Both the position numbers and the translations under genes were made by a program. DNA of 64,000 nucleotides from an uncultured beta proteobacterium (GTDB lineage: Bacteria > Pseudomonadota > Gammaproteobacteria > Burkholderiales > SG8-41). Below, in pieces: positions 46,273 through 55,020 of this stretch (the first letter of the stretch is position 1; each line of letters begins with the position of its first letter). The notes beneath the pieces were generated by a model. It was not told the DNA's origin, did no database searches, and saw only the letters and a list, made by a program, of their open reading frames with translations. Location of the stretch: NCBI GenBank assembly GCA_903889565.1, contig CAISYC010000016.1, positions 1-64,000 on the forward strand, given 5' to 3'.

Positions 46273-46511
46273 GAATACGTGAATCCTGTCAGTGGTGGGG
46301 GCGCGCGCTGGCTGGCCGGCGGACACCGCCTCTGTTCAAGGCAACGGCGAACCCGGTTTGCGTCGCCCCGTGCGGAATTGGCGATGTTACAGCAATCCGC
46401 TTTGCGGTCAAGGAACTGCGCGCTTGGATCGGCGCCGCCGGCGGACGGCGCGGCGCACGGCGAAATACGCTAAAATCAGCGCTTCCGAATCAAACATGGG
46501 AGCATCCGGCG

Positions 46512-47438
46512 ATGTCGATGGCCGACCGCGACGGTCACATTTGGTATGACGGCAAGCTGGTGCCGTGGCGCGATGCCAACACGCACGTACTGACGCATTC
46601 GCTGCATTACGGTCTGGCCGTGTTCGAGGGCCTGCGCGCCTACAAGACAGACGCCGGCACCGCCATTTTCCGTCTCAAGGAACACACCGACCGGCTCTAC
46701 AACTCGGCGCACATCTACATGATGAAAATCCCGTACGACCGGGAGACGCTCATGGCGGCACACAAAGAGGTGGTGCGCGAGAACAAGCTCGAGTCCTGCT
46801 ACATCCGGCCGATCGCATTCTACGGGTCGGAAAAGATGGGCGTGTCGCCGAAGGGGGCGAGCGTGCACGTGGCAATCGCGGCATGGCCGTGGGGCGCCTA
46901 CCTCGGTCCCGAGGCGCTGGAAAAAGGCATCCGCGTCAAGACCTCGTCGTATGCGCGCCATCACGTCAATGTCTCGATGTGCCGCGCCAAGTATTCCGGC
47001 ACCTATGCCAATTCGATCCTGGCCAACCTCGAAGCCACCGAACACGGTTATGACGAGGGCCTGCTGCTCGACGTCGATGGTTTCGTCGCCGAGGGCTCGG
47101 GCGAGAATCTGTTCATGATCAAGGACGGCAAGATTTATGAGCCGGAACTGACCAGTGCCCTCATCGGCATCACGCGCGGCTCGATCATCACGCTTGCCGA
47201 AGAAATGGGCTACACGGTGTCGGCGCGCCGCATCACGCGCGACGACCTCTATATTGCCGACGAAGCGTTCTTCACCGGCACCGCCGCCGAAGTAACGCCG
47301 ATCCGTGAAGTCGATGGCCGCATGATCGGCAGCGGCAAGATCGGTCCGATCACCGCCCGATTGCAAAAAGCCTTCTTCGATGTCGTCAACGGCAAGAACA
47401 GCAAATACAGCAACTGGCTCGCGCCGGTCGCCAAGTGA
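46512..47438 (+). CDS. ilvE: Branched-chain amino acid aminotransferase
   Basis: A 308-residue fold-type IV PLP enzyme for the last step of leucine, isoleucine and valine synthesis. Hallmarks: IWYDGKLVPWRDANTHVLTHSLHYG at the start, the PLP-lysine region VSMCRAKYSGTYANSILA, EGSGENLFMIKDGKIY, and FFTGTAAEVTPIREVDGR near the end. GGGAG lies nine bases before the ATG. It leads a conserved beta-proteobacterial group, with a zinc-finger protein and waaF downstream. A TAAAAT box about 36 bases upstream may be its -10 element, but no good -35 was seen. Confidence 0.95.
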   Translation: MSMADRDGHIWYDGKLVPWRDANTHVLTHSLHYGLAVFEGLRAYKTDAGTAIFRLKEHTDRLYNSAHIYMMKIPYDRETLMAAHKEVVRENKLESCYIRPIAFYGSEKMGVSPKGASVHVAIAAWPWGAYLGPEALEKGIRVKTSSYARHHVNVSMCRAKYSGTYANSILANLEATEHGYDEGLLLDVDGFVAEGSGENLFMIKDGKIYEPELTSALIGITRGSIITLAEEMGYTVSARRITRDDLYIADEAFFTGTAAEVTPIREVDGRMIGSGKIGPITARLQKAFFDVVNGKNSKYSNWLAPVAK

Positions 47439-47445
47439 GCCGCCC

Positions 47446-47646
47446 ATGAGCCAGACCGAGAACAAACAGCGCGAAATCGAAGTCACCGCCGCGGATCTGC
47501 CGCTGCATTGCCCGACCCCGTCGATGCTGTTGTGGAACGCGCATCCGCGCGTGTTCCTGCCGATCGAGAAAACCGGCACTGCGTTGTGCCCCTACTGCGG
47601 CACGCGTTACAACCTCAAGGGCGGCGCCGGCGCCGCGCATCACTGA
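47446..47646 (+). CDS. CHCC zinc-finger domain protein
   Basis: A 66-residue protein of the zf-CHCC family. Possible zinc ligands are the Cys in LPLHCPTP, the His in WNAHPRVFLPI, and the pair CPYCGTRY. It shares this fold with a small mitochondrial complex I subunit (NDUFS6); the bacterial role is unsettled. ATG 47446 lies eight bases after the ilvE stop, and ilvE, zinc finger, waaF is a common order in betaproteobacteria. It is followed by a roughly 100-base gap before waaF. Confidence 0.92.
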   Translation: MSQTENKQREIEVTAADLPLHCPTPSMLLWNAHPRVFLPIEKTGTALCPYCGTRYNLKGGAGAAHH

Positions 47647-47743
47647 GCGCGGCGCCGCCGCGCCGGTGCCCCGCTTGATCCGGTCGCCGGCGAGACAGCG
47701 GCCGCACACGGCTCCGACCCTCCGCGACTGACGCGGCACCCGC

Positions 47744-48760
47744 ATGCCGGACCGGCAAAAAATCCTGATCGTTGCCCCCTCGTGGGTGGGTGATGCCGTG
47801 CTGGCGCAGCCGCTGCTGCGACGCCTGCACGAGCGCCACGCCAGCGCAGTGATCGAACTCCTGGCGCCGCCGTGGACGCGCGCGGTGTTCGAACGCATGC
47901 CGGAGGTCGCCGCCGTGCACGATCTTCCGTTCGCGCACGGCGAACTGGCGCTCGGACGGCGTTATGCGCTGGCGCGCCGGCTCGCCGCGCAGCACTACAC
48001 GCAGGCAATCGTGCTGCCGAATTCATTCAAGTCGGCGCTGATCCCGTGGCTGGCCGGCATTCCGCGGCGCACCGGTTACACCGGCGAGGCGCGCTACGGT
48101 CTTGTCAACGATGCGCGCCGGCTCGACAAACAGGCGCTGCCACTGATGGTCGAGCGTTTCACCGCGCTGGCCGAGGACGCCGGCGTCTCGACACTGCGCC
48201 CGATCGCGCCGCTTGCGCTCAAGGTTGATGCTGCCGCGCGCGACGCCACGCTGAAAAAACTCGGCCTCACTTTTACGCCGCGCATTGCCGTGTTGTGCCC
48301 GGGCGCCGAATACGGCCCGGCCAAACGCTGGCCGGCCGACTTTTTCGGCGCGCTGGCGCAGCGCTTCGCCGCCAACGGCTGGCAGGTGTGGATCGCGGGG
48401 TCGCCGAAAGACGCCGAATGCGGCGCGGCGATTGTCGCCGCCGCCAACGGCATCGGCGTCAACCTGTGCGGCAAAACTTCTCTGGCCGAGGCGATCGACC
48501 TGATGTCCTGCGCGACTCATGTCGTCAGCAACGACTCCGGACTCATGCATGTCGCCGCCGCGCTCGATCGCCCGCTGACCGCGCTCTACGGTTCGAGCAG
48601 CCCCGCCTTCACGCCGCCGCTGTCGGCGCGCGCGCGCGTGGTCAAAATCGACATCGACTGCAGCCCCTGCTTCGAACGCGAGTGTCCGCTCGGTCACTTC
48701 AACTGCATGCGCCAGCTCACCCCCGACACGGTGTGGCGCGAAATCACGGAGGCCGCATGA
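47744..48760 (+). CDS. waaF: ADP-heptose:LPS heptosyltransferase II
   Basis: A 338-residue GT9 glycosyltransferase that adds the second heptose to the inner core of lipopolysaccharide at the inner face of the inner membrane. Family marks: KILIVAPSWVGDAVLAQPLLRRL at the start, VLPNSFKSALIPWLAGI, LCPGAEYGPAKRWPADFF, and CATHVVSNDSGLMHVAAALDRP, the nucleotide-sugar site. The position after ilvE and the zinc-finger gene supports waaF over waaC. Its stop overlaps the next gene (ATGA). Confidence 0.94.
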   Translation: MPDRQKILIVAPSWVGDAVLAQPLLRRLHERHASAVIELLAPPWTRAVFERMPEVAAVHDLPFAHGELALGRRYALARRLAAQHYTQAIVLPNSFKSALIPWLAGIPRRTGYTGEARYGLVNDARRLDKQALPLMVERFTALAEDAGVSTLRPIAPLALKVDAAARDATLKKLGLTFTPRIAVLCPGAEYGPAKRWPADFFGALAQRFAANGWQVWIAGSPKDAECGAAIVAAANGIGVNLCGKTSLAEAIDLMSCATHVVSNDSGLMHVAAALDRPLTALYGSSSPAFTPPLSARARVVKIDIDCSPCFERECPLGHFNCMRQLTPDTVWREITEAA

Positions 48761-49185
48761 AAAACGTGCTCTTCATGACTGCGCAGGATGCCGAAACCGC
48801 GTTTTACGAAGCGCTGGAAAAAGCCGACCTCGACGCGATGATGGCGGTGTGGGCCGACGACGACGACATCGTCTGCGTGCATCCGGGCGGCATGCGGCTC
48901 TCAGGCGTCGAGCAGGTGCGCGAAGCCTGGCGGCAGATCTTCGCCGGCGGCACCACCCTGCGCGTGCGCCTGCGCCATTTGCGCACTGCCGGCGGCATGA
49001 CGGTCGCGGTGCACAGCGTCTACGAACAGATCGCGGTGGTCGGCGAATCGCAGGCGCGCCATCCGGTGGTGGCGACCAACATCTACATGCGCACCGAACA
49101 GGGCTGGCGCATGTTTGCGCATCACGCTTCGCCGGCACCGGCCAACCCCGACGGCGATACCAAGCGGCGCAAGGTTCTGCATTAG
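48757..49185 (+). CDS. NTF2-like (SnoaL/DUF4440) small protein
   Basis: A 142-residue cone-shaped-fold protein: FYEALEKADLDAMMAVWADDDDIVCVHPGG, a central RLSGVEQVREAWRQIF helix, and VATNIYMRTEQGWRMFAHHASPAP at the end. Most such proteins have unknown ligands. GGAGG precedes the ATG, which overlaps the waaF stop by four bases, so it is made with waaF; a second ATG six codons later is possible. It is often found after waaF in related bacteria, from memory. Confidence 0.85.
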   Translation: MKNVLFMTAQDAETAFYEALEKADLDAMMAVWADDDDIVCVHPGGMRLSGVEQVREAWRQIFAGGTTLRVRLRHLRTAGGMTVAVHSVYEQIAVVGESQARHPVVATNIYMRTEQGWRMFAHHASPAPANPDGDTKRRKVLH

Positions 49186-49329
49186 GTCCACGCGCGCCGC
49201 GCCCTGCAACGCCGCATCCGCGGCGGTATAATCCCTCATCCCCGCCTGGCATCCGCTCGCGGCAATCCGCGCCGGGACCCTATCGTACGAACGCTACCAA
49301 CGGCAACAACGATTGATGAAGAGGACAGC

Positions 49330-50850
49330 ATGAGCACTGACCAAACTGCAGCATTCGGCAATCCTGACGTAATCGTGATCGGCGCCGGCAACGCCGCGGC
49401 CTGCGCGGCATTCGCGGCGCGCGAAGGCGGCGCCAGCGTGATCATGCTGGAATCGGCGCCCATCGAGGAATGCGGCGGCAACAGCCGCTATACCGGCGGC
49501 CTGATGCGTTTCGTCTTCAACAATGTGGAAGAGCTGTCGAAGGTGATCCTCGACCTCACGCCGGAAGAGATGAAGCTGCACGACTACGGCACCTATACCG
49601 CCGACCAGTACTACGACGACATGGGCCGCATCACGCAGTACCGCACCGACCCCGAGCTGTGCGAACTGCTGATTACCCGCAGCTATGAAACGATTGTCTG
49701 GCTGGCGAACAAGGGCGTGCGCTTTCAGGCCAGCTACGGCCGCCAGTCGCACAAGATCGGCAACAAATACAAATTCTGGGGCGGGCTCGCGGCCGAAACC
49801 TGGGGCGGCGGCCAGGGCCTCGTCGAAAACGAACACAAGGCCTGCGCGCGCGAAGGCATCAAGATTTTTTACGAAACCCCGGCGATCTCGCTGCTCACCA
49901 CCGACGACGGCGCGGTCTGCGGCGTGCAGGCCAGGCAGAAGGGCCGCATGATCGACATCCGCGCCAAGGCGGTGATCATTGCCTGCGGCGGATTCGAATC
50001 AAGTGCCGAGATGCGCGCGCGCTACCTCGGTCCGACCTGGGATTTGGCCAAAGTCCGCGGCACACGATTCAACATGGGTGCGGGAATCAAGATGGCGCTC
50101 GACATCGGCGCGCAGCCCTACGGCCACTGGTCGGGCTGCCACGCGGTGGGCTGGGACATGAATGCGCCGCCCTTCGGCGACCTCGAGGTCGGCGATGCTT
50201 TTCAGAAGCACAGCTACCCCTGGGGCATCATGATCAATGCCGACGGCGAGCGTTTTGTCGATGAAGGCGCCGACTTCCGCAACTACACCTACGCCAAATA
50301 CGGCTCGGTGATCCTGCGCCAGCCCGGCATGTTCGCATGGCAGATTTTCGATAAAAAAATCATTCCCTCATTGCGCGACGAATATCGCATCAAGCGCGTG
50401 ACCAAGGTGCGCGCCGACACGCTTGAAGACCTGGTCTCCAAGCTCGAAGGCGTCAATGCCGAAAACGCACTTCGCGAAATCAAGGAATACAACAAGGCGG
50501 TGCAGACGCAGATTCCGTACAACTCGGCGATCAAGGACGGCCGCCGCACCATCGGCCTCAAGGTCGACAAGACCAACTGGGCCAATACGATCGATGAAGC
50601 GCCATTCGAAGCCTATGGCGTGACCTGCGGTGTGACCTTCAGCTTCGGCGGACTCAAGATCAGCACGCACGAAGAAAACCGCGGCCAGGTCGAGGACACC
50701 GCGGGCCAGCCGATCCGCGGTCTCTATGCGGCGGGCGAACTCGTCGGCGGCATCTTCTATCACAACTATCCGGGCGGCACCGGCCTCACCTCGGGCGCGG
50801 TGTTCGGCAAGATCGCCGGCACCAGCGCCGCCGCCGGCCTCAAGAAATAA
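49330..50850 (+). CDS. TcuA-like FAD-dependent dehydrogenase
   Basis: A 506-residue flavoprotein of the fumarate reductase / tricarballylate dehydrogenase family. The dinucleotide-binding loop is DVIVIGAGNAAACAAFAA, followed by ECGGNSRYTGG; the second FAD segment is YAAGELVGGIFYHNYPGGTGLTSGAVFGK near the C-terminus. The nearest described enzyme is TcuA, which oxidises tricarballylate to cis-aconitate; its partner TcuB is absent here, so the substrate is uncertain (a dicarboxylate or cyclic acid). GAAGAGGA precedes the ATG. It opens a probable operon with a class II aldolase and a LigI-like hydrolase. Confidence 0.9.
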   Translation: MSTDQTAAFGNPDVIVIGAGNAAACAAFAAREGGASVIMLESAPIEECGGNSRYTGGLMRFVFNNVEELSKVILDLTPEEMKLHDYGTYTADQYYDDMGRITQYRTDPELCELLITRSYETIVWLANKGVRFQASYGRQSHKIGNKYKFWGGLAAETWGGGQGLVENEHKACAREGIKIFYETPAISLLTTDDGAVCGVQARQKGRMIDIRAKAVIIACGGFESSAEMRARYLGPTWDLAKVRGTRFNMGAGIKMALDIGAQPYGHWSGCHAVGWDMNAPPFGDLEVGDAFQKHSYPWGIMINADGERFVDEGADFRNYTYAKYGSVILRQPGMFAWQIFDKKIIPSLRDEYRIKRVTKVRADTLEDLVSKLEGVNAENALREIKEYNKAVQTQIPYNSAIKDGRRTIGLKVDKTNWANTIDEAPFEAYGVTCGVTFSFGGLKISTHEENRGQVEDTAGQPIRGLYAAGELVGGIFYHNYPGGTGLTSGAVFGKIAGTSAAAGLKK

Positions 50851-50853
50851 GGG

Positions 50854-51672
50854 ATGGCGGTCGCGCGCAAACGCGGAGCCGGCGGCGCGGGTGGGAAAAA
50901 AAGCCCCGCCAGCAGAAAACCGCGCAGCGTGCGCGCGCAGGTCGGCGAGGAGGAATGGGCAACACGCGTAAACCTTGCCGCCTGCTACCGGCTGATGGCG
51001 GAATTCGGCATGACCGAGATGGTGGCCAACCACATCTCGGCGCGTGTGCCGGGCAGGCATGACGAATTCCTCATCAACCCGTACGGCATGCTCTACGAGG
51101 AGATGACCGCCTCGTCGATGATCAAGGTCGATATCAATGGCGACGTTTTATTCAATGCCAGCGATTACGATGTCAACCGCGCCGGTTACGTGATCCACAG
51201 CGCCGTGCACGCCGCGCGCCCCGATGTCGATTGCGTGATCCACACCCACACGCTGGCCGGCATGGCGGTGTCGGCAATGACACAGGGCATTCTGCCGATC
51301 GCGCAGAGTTCGATGCGCTTTGCCGAAATCGCCTATCACGACTACGAAGGCCCCGCGCTCAATCTCGACGAACGCGCGCGCCTGGTGGCCGATCTCGGCG
51401 ACCGCGAAGCGATGGTATTGCGCAACCATGGCCTGTTGACCGTCGGCACCTCGATTCCGGAATGTTTCAACAGCATGTTCCGCCTCGAGCGCGCCTGCCA
51501 GCTGCAAGTGATGACGCTGTCATGCAATGCCGAAATCCGCCTGCCGCCCGACGAAGTCGTGCGCCACACCCGGCACAGCTATGCGCCGACCACACGCCGG
51601 CGCTGGGGCCTGATGGAATGGCCGGCGCTGCTGCGCAAACTCGACCGCATCGATCCTTCATTTCGCCAGTGA
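50854..51672 (+). CDS. Class II aldolase/adducin-family protein
   Basis: A 272-residue protein with an unusual basic, Gly-rich N-terminal extension of about 35 residues, then the family core: ATRVNLAACYRLMAEFGMTEMVANHISARVPG, the zinc His pair in VDCVIHTHTLAGMAVS, and MVLRNHGLLTVGTSIPEC with the third His. It may be an aldolase, epimerase or decarboxylase on a small oxo-acid; members cannot be separated by sequence alone. It starts three bases after the preceding TAA, so the genes are co-translated. No signal peptide. Confidence 0.9.
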   Translation: MAVARKRGAGGAGGKKSPASRKPRSVRAQVGEEEWATRVNLAACYRLMAEFGMTEMVANHISARVPGRHDEFLINPYGMLYEEMTASSMIKVDINGDVLFNASDYDVNRAGYVIHSAVHAARPDVDCVIHTHTLAGMAVSAMTQGILPIAQSSMRFAEIAYHDYEGPALNLDERARLVADLGDREAMVLRNHGLLTVGTSIPECFNSMFRLERACQLQVMTLSCNAEIRLPPDEVVRHTRHSYAPTTRRRWGLMEWPALLRKLDRIDPSFRQ

Positions 51673-51711
51673 ACACGCCGCCTCCAGGCGCGCGAAAAAC
51701 CGGAACAACTC

Positions 51712-52611
51712 ATGAGCCATCCGACCTTTACCGGCCAGCCGCCGCTGTGCCAGGGCCCCGATCCGCAACCGCGCAAGCCCCGCCACGCGATTCCCGCCGG
51801 CGCGATCGACTGCCATTGCCACGTGTTCGAAGACCAGACGAAATATCCGCTCACGCCGCTGCGCAGCTACACGCCGCCGCTGTGCACGCTCGACGATTAC
51901 CTGCGCATGAGCGCCACGCTGGGCATCGAGCGCATGGTGCAGGTCAACGCCAGCACCTACGGTTTCGACAACACGCTGACGCTCGATCTCATTGCCAAGC
52001 TGGGGCAACAGCGCGCGCGCGGTGTGGCCGGCGTCGCGCCGGATGCCAAAGAAAGCGATATCCGCAAACTGCACGACGGCGGCATGCGCGGCGTGCGCCT
52101 GTCGACCATGGTAAAAGGCTACGGCGGCCCCGAGTTTCTCGGCGTCATCGCCAAAACCATCAAGCCCTTCGGCTGGCATGTGCAACTGCATGTCGACAAG
52201 GTTGCTGAAATCGCCACGCTCGAACAGCAACTGCTCGATCATCCGACCGCGATCGTGTTCGACCATCTCGGCCGCGTGCGCGGCAACGAGGGCGTCAACG
52301 CGCCGGGCTTTCAGGCGCTGCTGCGCATCCTCAGGCAGCGCAACGACTGCTGGGTCAAGCTGTCGAGCTTTTACCGCTTGTCCGATAGTGGTGCGCCGGC
52401 CTATGCCGATATGAAACCGCTCGCGCAGGCGTTGCTCGCCGCGCGCCCTGACCGCGTGGTGTGGGGCAGCAACTGGCCGCATCCGATCTGGGACGGCCAC
52501 ATGCCCAACGACGGCGACCTGCTCGACCTCGTGTGTGAATGGACGGGCGATGCCGCCACGCTCGAACGCGTACTGGTCGACAATCCGGCGCAGCTCTACG
52601 GGTTTGCCTGA
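51712..52611 (+). CDS. LigI-like metal-independent amidohydrolase (copy 1)
   Basis: A 299-residue TIM-barrel hydrolase of the amidohydrolase superfamily: GAIDCHCHVFEDQTKYPLTP at the start (metal or catalytic His region), HLGRVRGNEGV in the middle, and VVWGSNWPHPIWDGHMPNDGDL near the end, with the conserved Asp. It resembles 2-pyrone-4,6-dicarboxylate lactonase LigI, which opens lactones, and also tricarboxylate-lactone hydrolases. With the flavoprotein and aldolase genes ahead on the same strand it likely handles one catabolic intermediate. A paralogue is at 57761-58642. Confidence 0.87.
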   Translation: MSHPTFTGQPPLCQGPDPQPRKPRHAIPAGAIDCHCHVFEDQTKYPLTPLRSYTPPLCTLDDYLRMSATLGIERMVQVNASTYGFDNTLTLDLIAKLGQQRARGVAGVAPDAKESDIRKLHDGGMRGVRLSTMVKGYGGPEFLGVIAKTIKPFGWHVQLHVDKVAEIATLEQQLLDHPTAIVFDHLGRVRGNEGVNAPGFQALLRILRQRNDCWVKLSSFYRLSDSGAPAYADMKPLAQALLAARPDRVVWGSNWPHPIWDGHMPNDGDLLDLVCEWTGDAATLERVLVDNPAQLYGFA

Positions 52612-52621
52612 TCGCCCTGCG

Positions 52622-53602
52622 ATGAACGCTGCATCAGCGGCAACCTATCGCCCCCCGCGCTGGCTGCCCGGCGGCCACCTGCAAACCATCTATGCATCCG
52701 TCGCCGCGCCGCGGCCGCGCGTGATTTATCGGCGCGAACGCTGGGACACGCCGGACGGCGATTTCATCGATCTCGACTGGGTCAAGACGACTTCTGCCGC
52801 AACGGATCAACCGCTTGTCGTGCTGTTCCACGGCCTCGAAGGCAATTCCGGCAGCCACTATGCGCAATCGATCATGGCGGCGGTGCGCGACGCCGGCTGG
52901 AGCGGCGTGGTGGTGCATTTCCGCGGCTGCAGCGGCGAGCCCAACCGTCTGCCGCGCGCCTACCATTCGGGTGACAGCACGGAAATCGACTGGATCCTGC
53001 GCCGTCTGCGCGGCGCAACAGCTGCTGCGCCGCTCTACGCCTGCGGCGTTTCGCTCGGCGGCAACGCGCTGCTCAAATGGCTGGGCGAACAAAACAGCGC
53101 CGCGCAGTCGGTGATCGATGCGGCCGTCGCGGTGTCGGCGCCGCTCGATCTGATGGCGGCCGGCAATGCGCTCGACCGCGGCTTCAATCTTGTCTACACG
53201 CACAACTTTCTGCGCACGCTGAAACAAAAGGCGCTGGCAAAGCTCGCGCGTTTTCCCGGCCTGTTCGACCGCGAGCGCCTGCTTGCCGCCGACACGCTGC
53301 GCGCCTTTGACAATCTGGTCACCGCGCCTTTGCATGGTTTTCGCGATACCGACGATTACTGGACGCGCGCGGCCAGCAAACCATGGCTCAGGCACATCGC
53401 GCTGCGTACGCTGGTGATCAATGCGCGCAACGATCCCTTCCTGCCTGCAATCGCATTGCCGCAGATCGACGAGGCGTCACCGTCGTTGCAACTCGAATAC
53501 CCCGCCGCTGGCGGCCACGTCGGTTTTGTCGGCGGTGCAATACCCGGAAATCTCGACTGGTTACCGCAACGCGTGCTGGCCCATTTCGCAGCGGCGTCCT
53601 GA
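52622..53602 (+). CDS. YheT-family alpha/beta hydrolase
   Basis: A 326-residue serine hydrolase of the YheT/YMR210w group (COG0429). The start YRPPRWLPGGHLQTIY is diagnostic, followed by LFHGLEGNSGSHYAQS (oxyanion-hole strand), FRGCSGEPNRLPRAYHSGD, and the nucleophile elbow CGVSLGGNALLKWLGE; the final His is in GGHVGFVGG. Substrate unknown, probably an ester or thioester. ATG 52622 lies 10 bases after the hydrolase stop and has no clear ribosome-binding site; longer starts would overlap that gene. Confidence 0.92.
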   Translation: MNAASAATYRPPRWLPGGHLQTIYASVAAPRPRVIYRRERWDTPDGDFIDLDWVKTTSAATDQPLVVLFHGLEGNSGSHYAQSIMAAVRDAGWSGVVVHFRGCSGEPNRLPRAYHSGDSTEIDWILRRLRGATAAAPLYACGVSLGGNALLKWLGEQNSAAQSVIDAAVAVSAPLDLMAAGNALDRGFNLVYTHNFLRTLKQKALAKLARFPGLFDRERLLAADTLRAFDNLVTAPLHGFRDTDDYWTRAASKPWLRHIALRTLVINARNDPFLPAIALPQIDEASPSLQLEYPAAGGHVGFVGGAIPGNLDWLPQRVLAHFAAAS

Positions 53603-53643
53603 GTGCATGCAATAATCGGGCATTCAATGCGCAATACTTCGTC

Positions 53644-55020
53644 ATGACCACACTCCCGCCGGAAATCTTCAAGGCCTACGACATCCGCGGCATCGTCGGC
53701 AAAACGCTCACACCGGAAATCATCGAAGTGATCGGCCGCGCGATCGGTTCGGAACTGCGCGAGCGTGGCCGCGACACCCTCGTCATCGGCCGCGACGGCC
53801 GCCTGTCGGGCCCCGCACTCTCCGTTGCGATGGCGCGGGGCATCCGCGCCGCCGGCGTCCATGTCATCGACGTCGGCCGTGTCGCCACACCCATGCTCTA
53901 CTTTGCAGCCCATCATTTCGACACCCTGTCGGGTGCCATGATCACCGGCTCGCACAATCCGCCGCAATACAACGGCATCAAGATCATGCTGGACGGCGAA
54001 ACGCTCGCCGGCGATACGATCCAGGCGCTGCGCGCGCGCGCCGAAACGGGCCGGCTCGCCGGCGGCAAGGGCAGTTATCGCGAAGCGGATATCCGCGCAG
54101 ACTACCTCTCGCGCATTGTCGGCGACATCAAACTGGCGCGTCCGCTGAAAATCGCGATCGATTGCGGCAATGGTGTGGCCGGCGCGACTGCGCCCGAACT
54201 GTTCCGCCGCCTCGGCTGCACGGTGCAGGAACTGTTCTGCGAAGTCGACGGCAATTTCCCCAACCATCATCCGGATCCATCGGTGCCGGAAAATCTGCGC
54301 GACCTGATCGCCGTGCTGAAGAACGGCGACGCCGAAATCGGCCTCGCCTTCGACGGCGACGGCGACCGCCTTGGCGTCGTCACACCGCGCGGCGACATCA
54401 TCTATCCCGATCGTCAGTTGATGCTGTATGCGGCCGATGTGCTTGCGCGCAATCCCGGCGCCACCATCATTTACGACGTCAAATCGACGCGCCATTTGAA
54501 ACCGTGGATCGAACAGCACGGCGGCACGCCCCTGATGTGGAAGACCGGCCACTCTTTCATCAAGGCCAAGCTGAAGGAAACCGGCGCGCTGCTCGCCGGT
54601 GAGATGAGCGGCCACACTTTCTTCAAGGAGCGCTGGTACGGCTTCGACGACGGTCTCTACACCGGCGCGCGTCTGCTCGAAATCGTCAGCCGCAGCGCCG
54701 ACCCGGGCGCGCTGCTGCAGGCACTGCCGAACGCCGTCAGCACGCCGGAACTGCAGATCAAACTGAATGAAGGCGAGAACTACGCGCTGATCGCCGAACT
54801 GCAGAAATCCGCGCACTTCGATGGCGCGCGCGAAATCATCACCATTGACGGCCTGCGCGTCGAATACGCCGATGGCTTCGGGCTTGCGCGCTCATCCAAC
54901 ACCACGCCGGTGATCGTGCTGCGTTTCGAAGCCGACAACGATGCCGCCCTCAAACGCATACAGGCCGACTTCCGCCGCGTCATTCTCGCGGCGAAGCCGG
55001 ACGCGCAACTGCCCTACTGA
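53644..55020 (+). CDS. Phosphomannomutase/phosphoglucomutase
   Basis: A 458-residue hexose-phosphate mutase of the alpha-D-phosphohexomutase family. Active-site serine in MITGSHNPPQYNGIK, metal loop in LAFDGDGDRLGVV, sugar-binding loop GEMSGHTFFKERW, and the phosphate-binding RSSNTTPVIVLRFE at the end. It converts mannose or glucose 6-phosphate to the 1-phosphate for cell-surface sugars, like AlgC; it could serve the GT61 or LPS pathways coded nearby. It ends overlapping the convergent metallohydrolase gene by seven bases. Confidence 0.94.
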   Translation: MTTLPPEIFKAYDIRGIVGKTLTPEIIEVIGRAIGSELRERGRDTLVIGRDGRLSGPALSVAMARGIRAAGVHVIDVGRVATPMLYFAAHHFDTLSGAMITGSHNPPQYNGIKIMLDGETLAGDTIQALRARAETGRLAGGKGSYREADIRADYLSRIVGDIKLARPLKIAIDCGNGVAGATAPELFRRLGCTVQELFCEVDGNFPNHHPDPSVPENLRDLIAVLKNGDAEIGLAFDGDGDRLGVVTPRGDIIYPDRQLMLYAADVLARNPGATIIYDVKSTRHLKPWIEQHGGTPLMWKTGHSFIKAKLKETGALLAGEMSGHTFFKERWYGFDDGLYTGARLLEIVSRSADPGALLQALPNAVSTPELQIKLNEGENYALIAELQKSAHFDGAREIITIDGLRVEYADGFGLARSSNTTPVIVLRFEADNDAALKRIQADFRRVILAAKPDAQLPY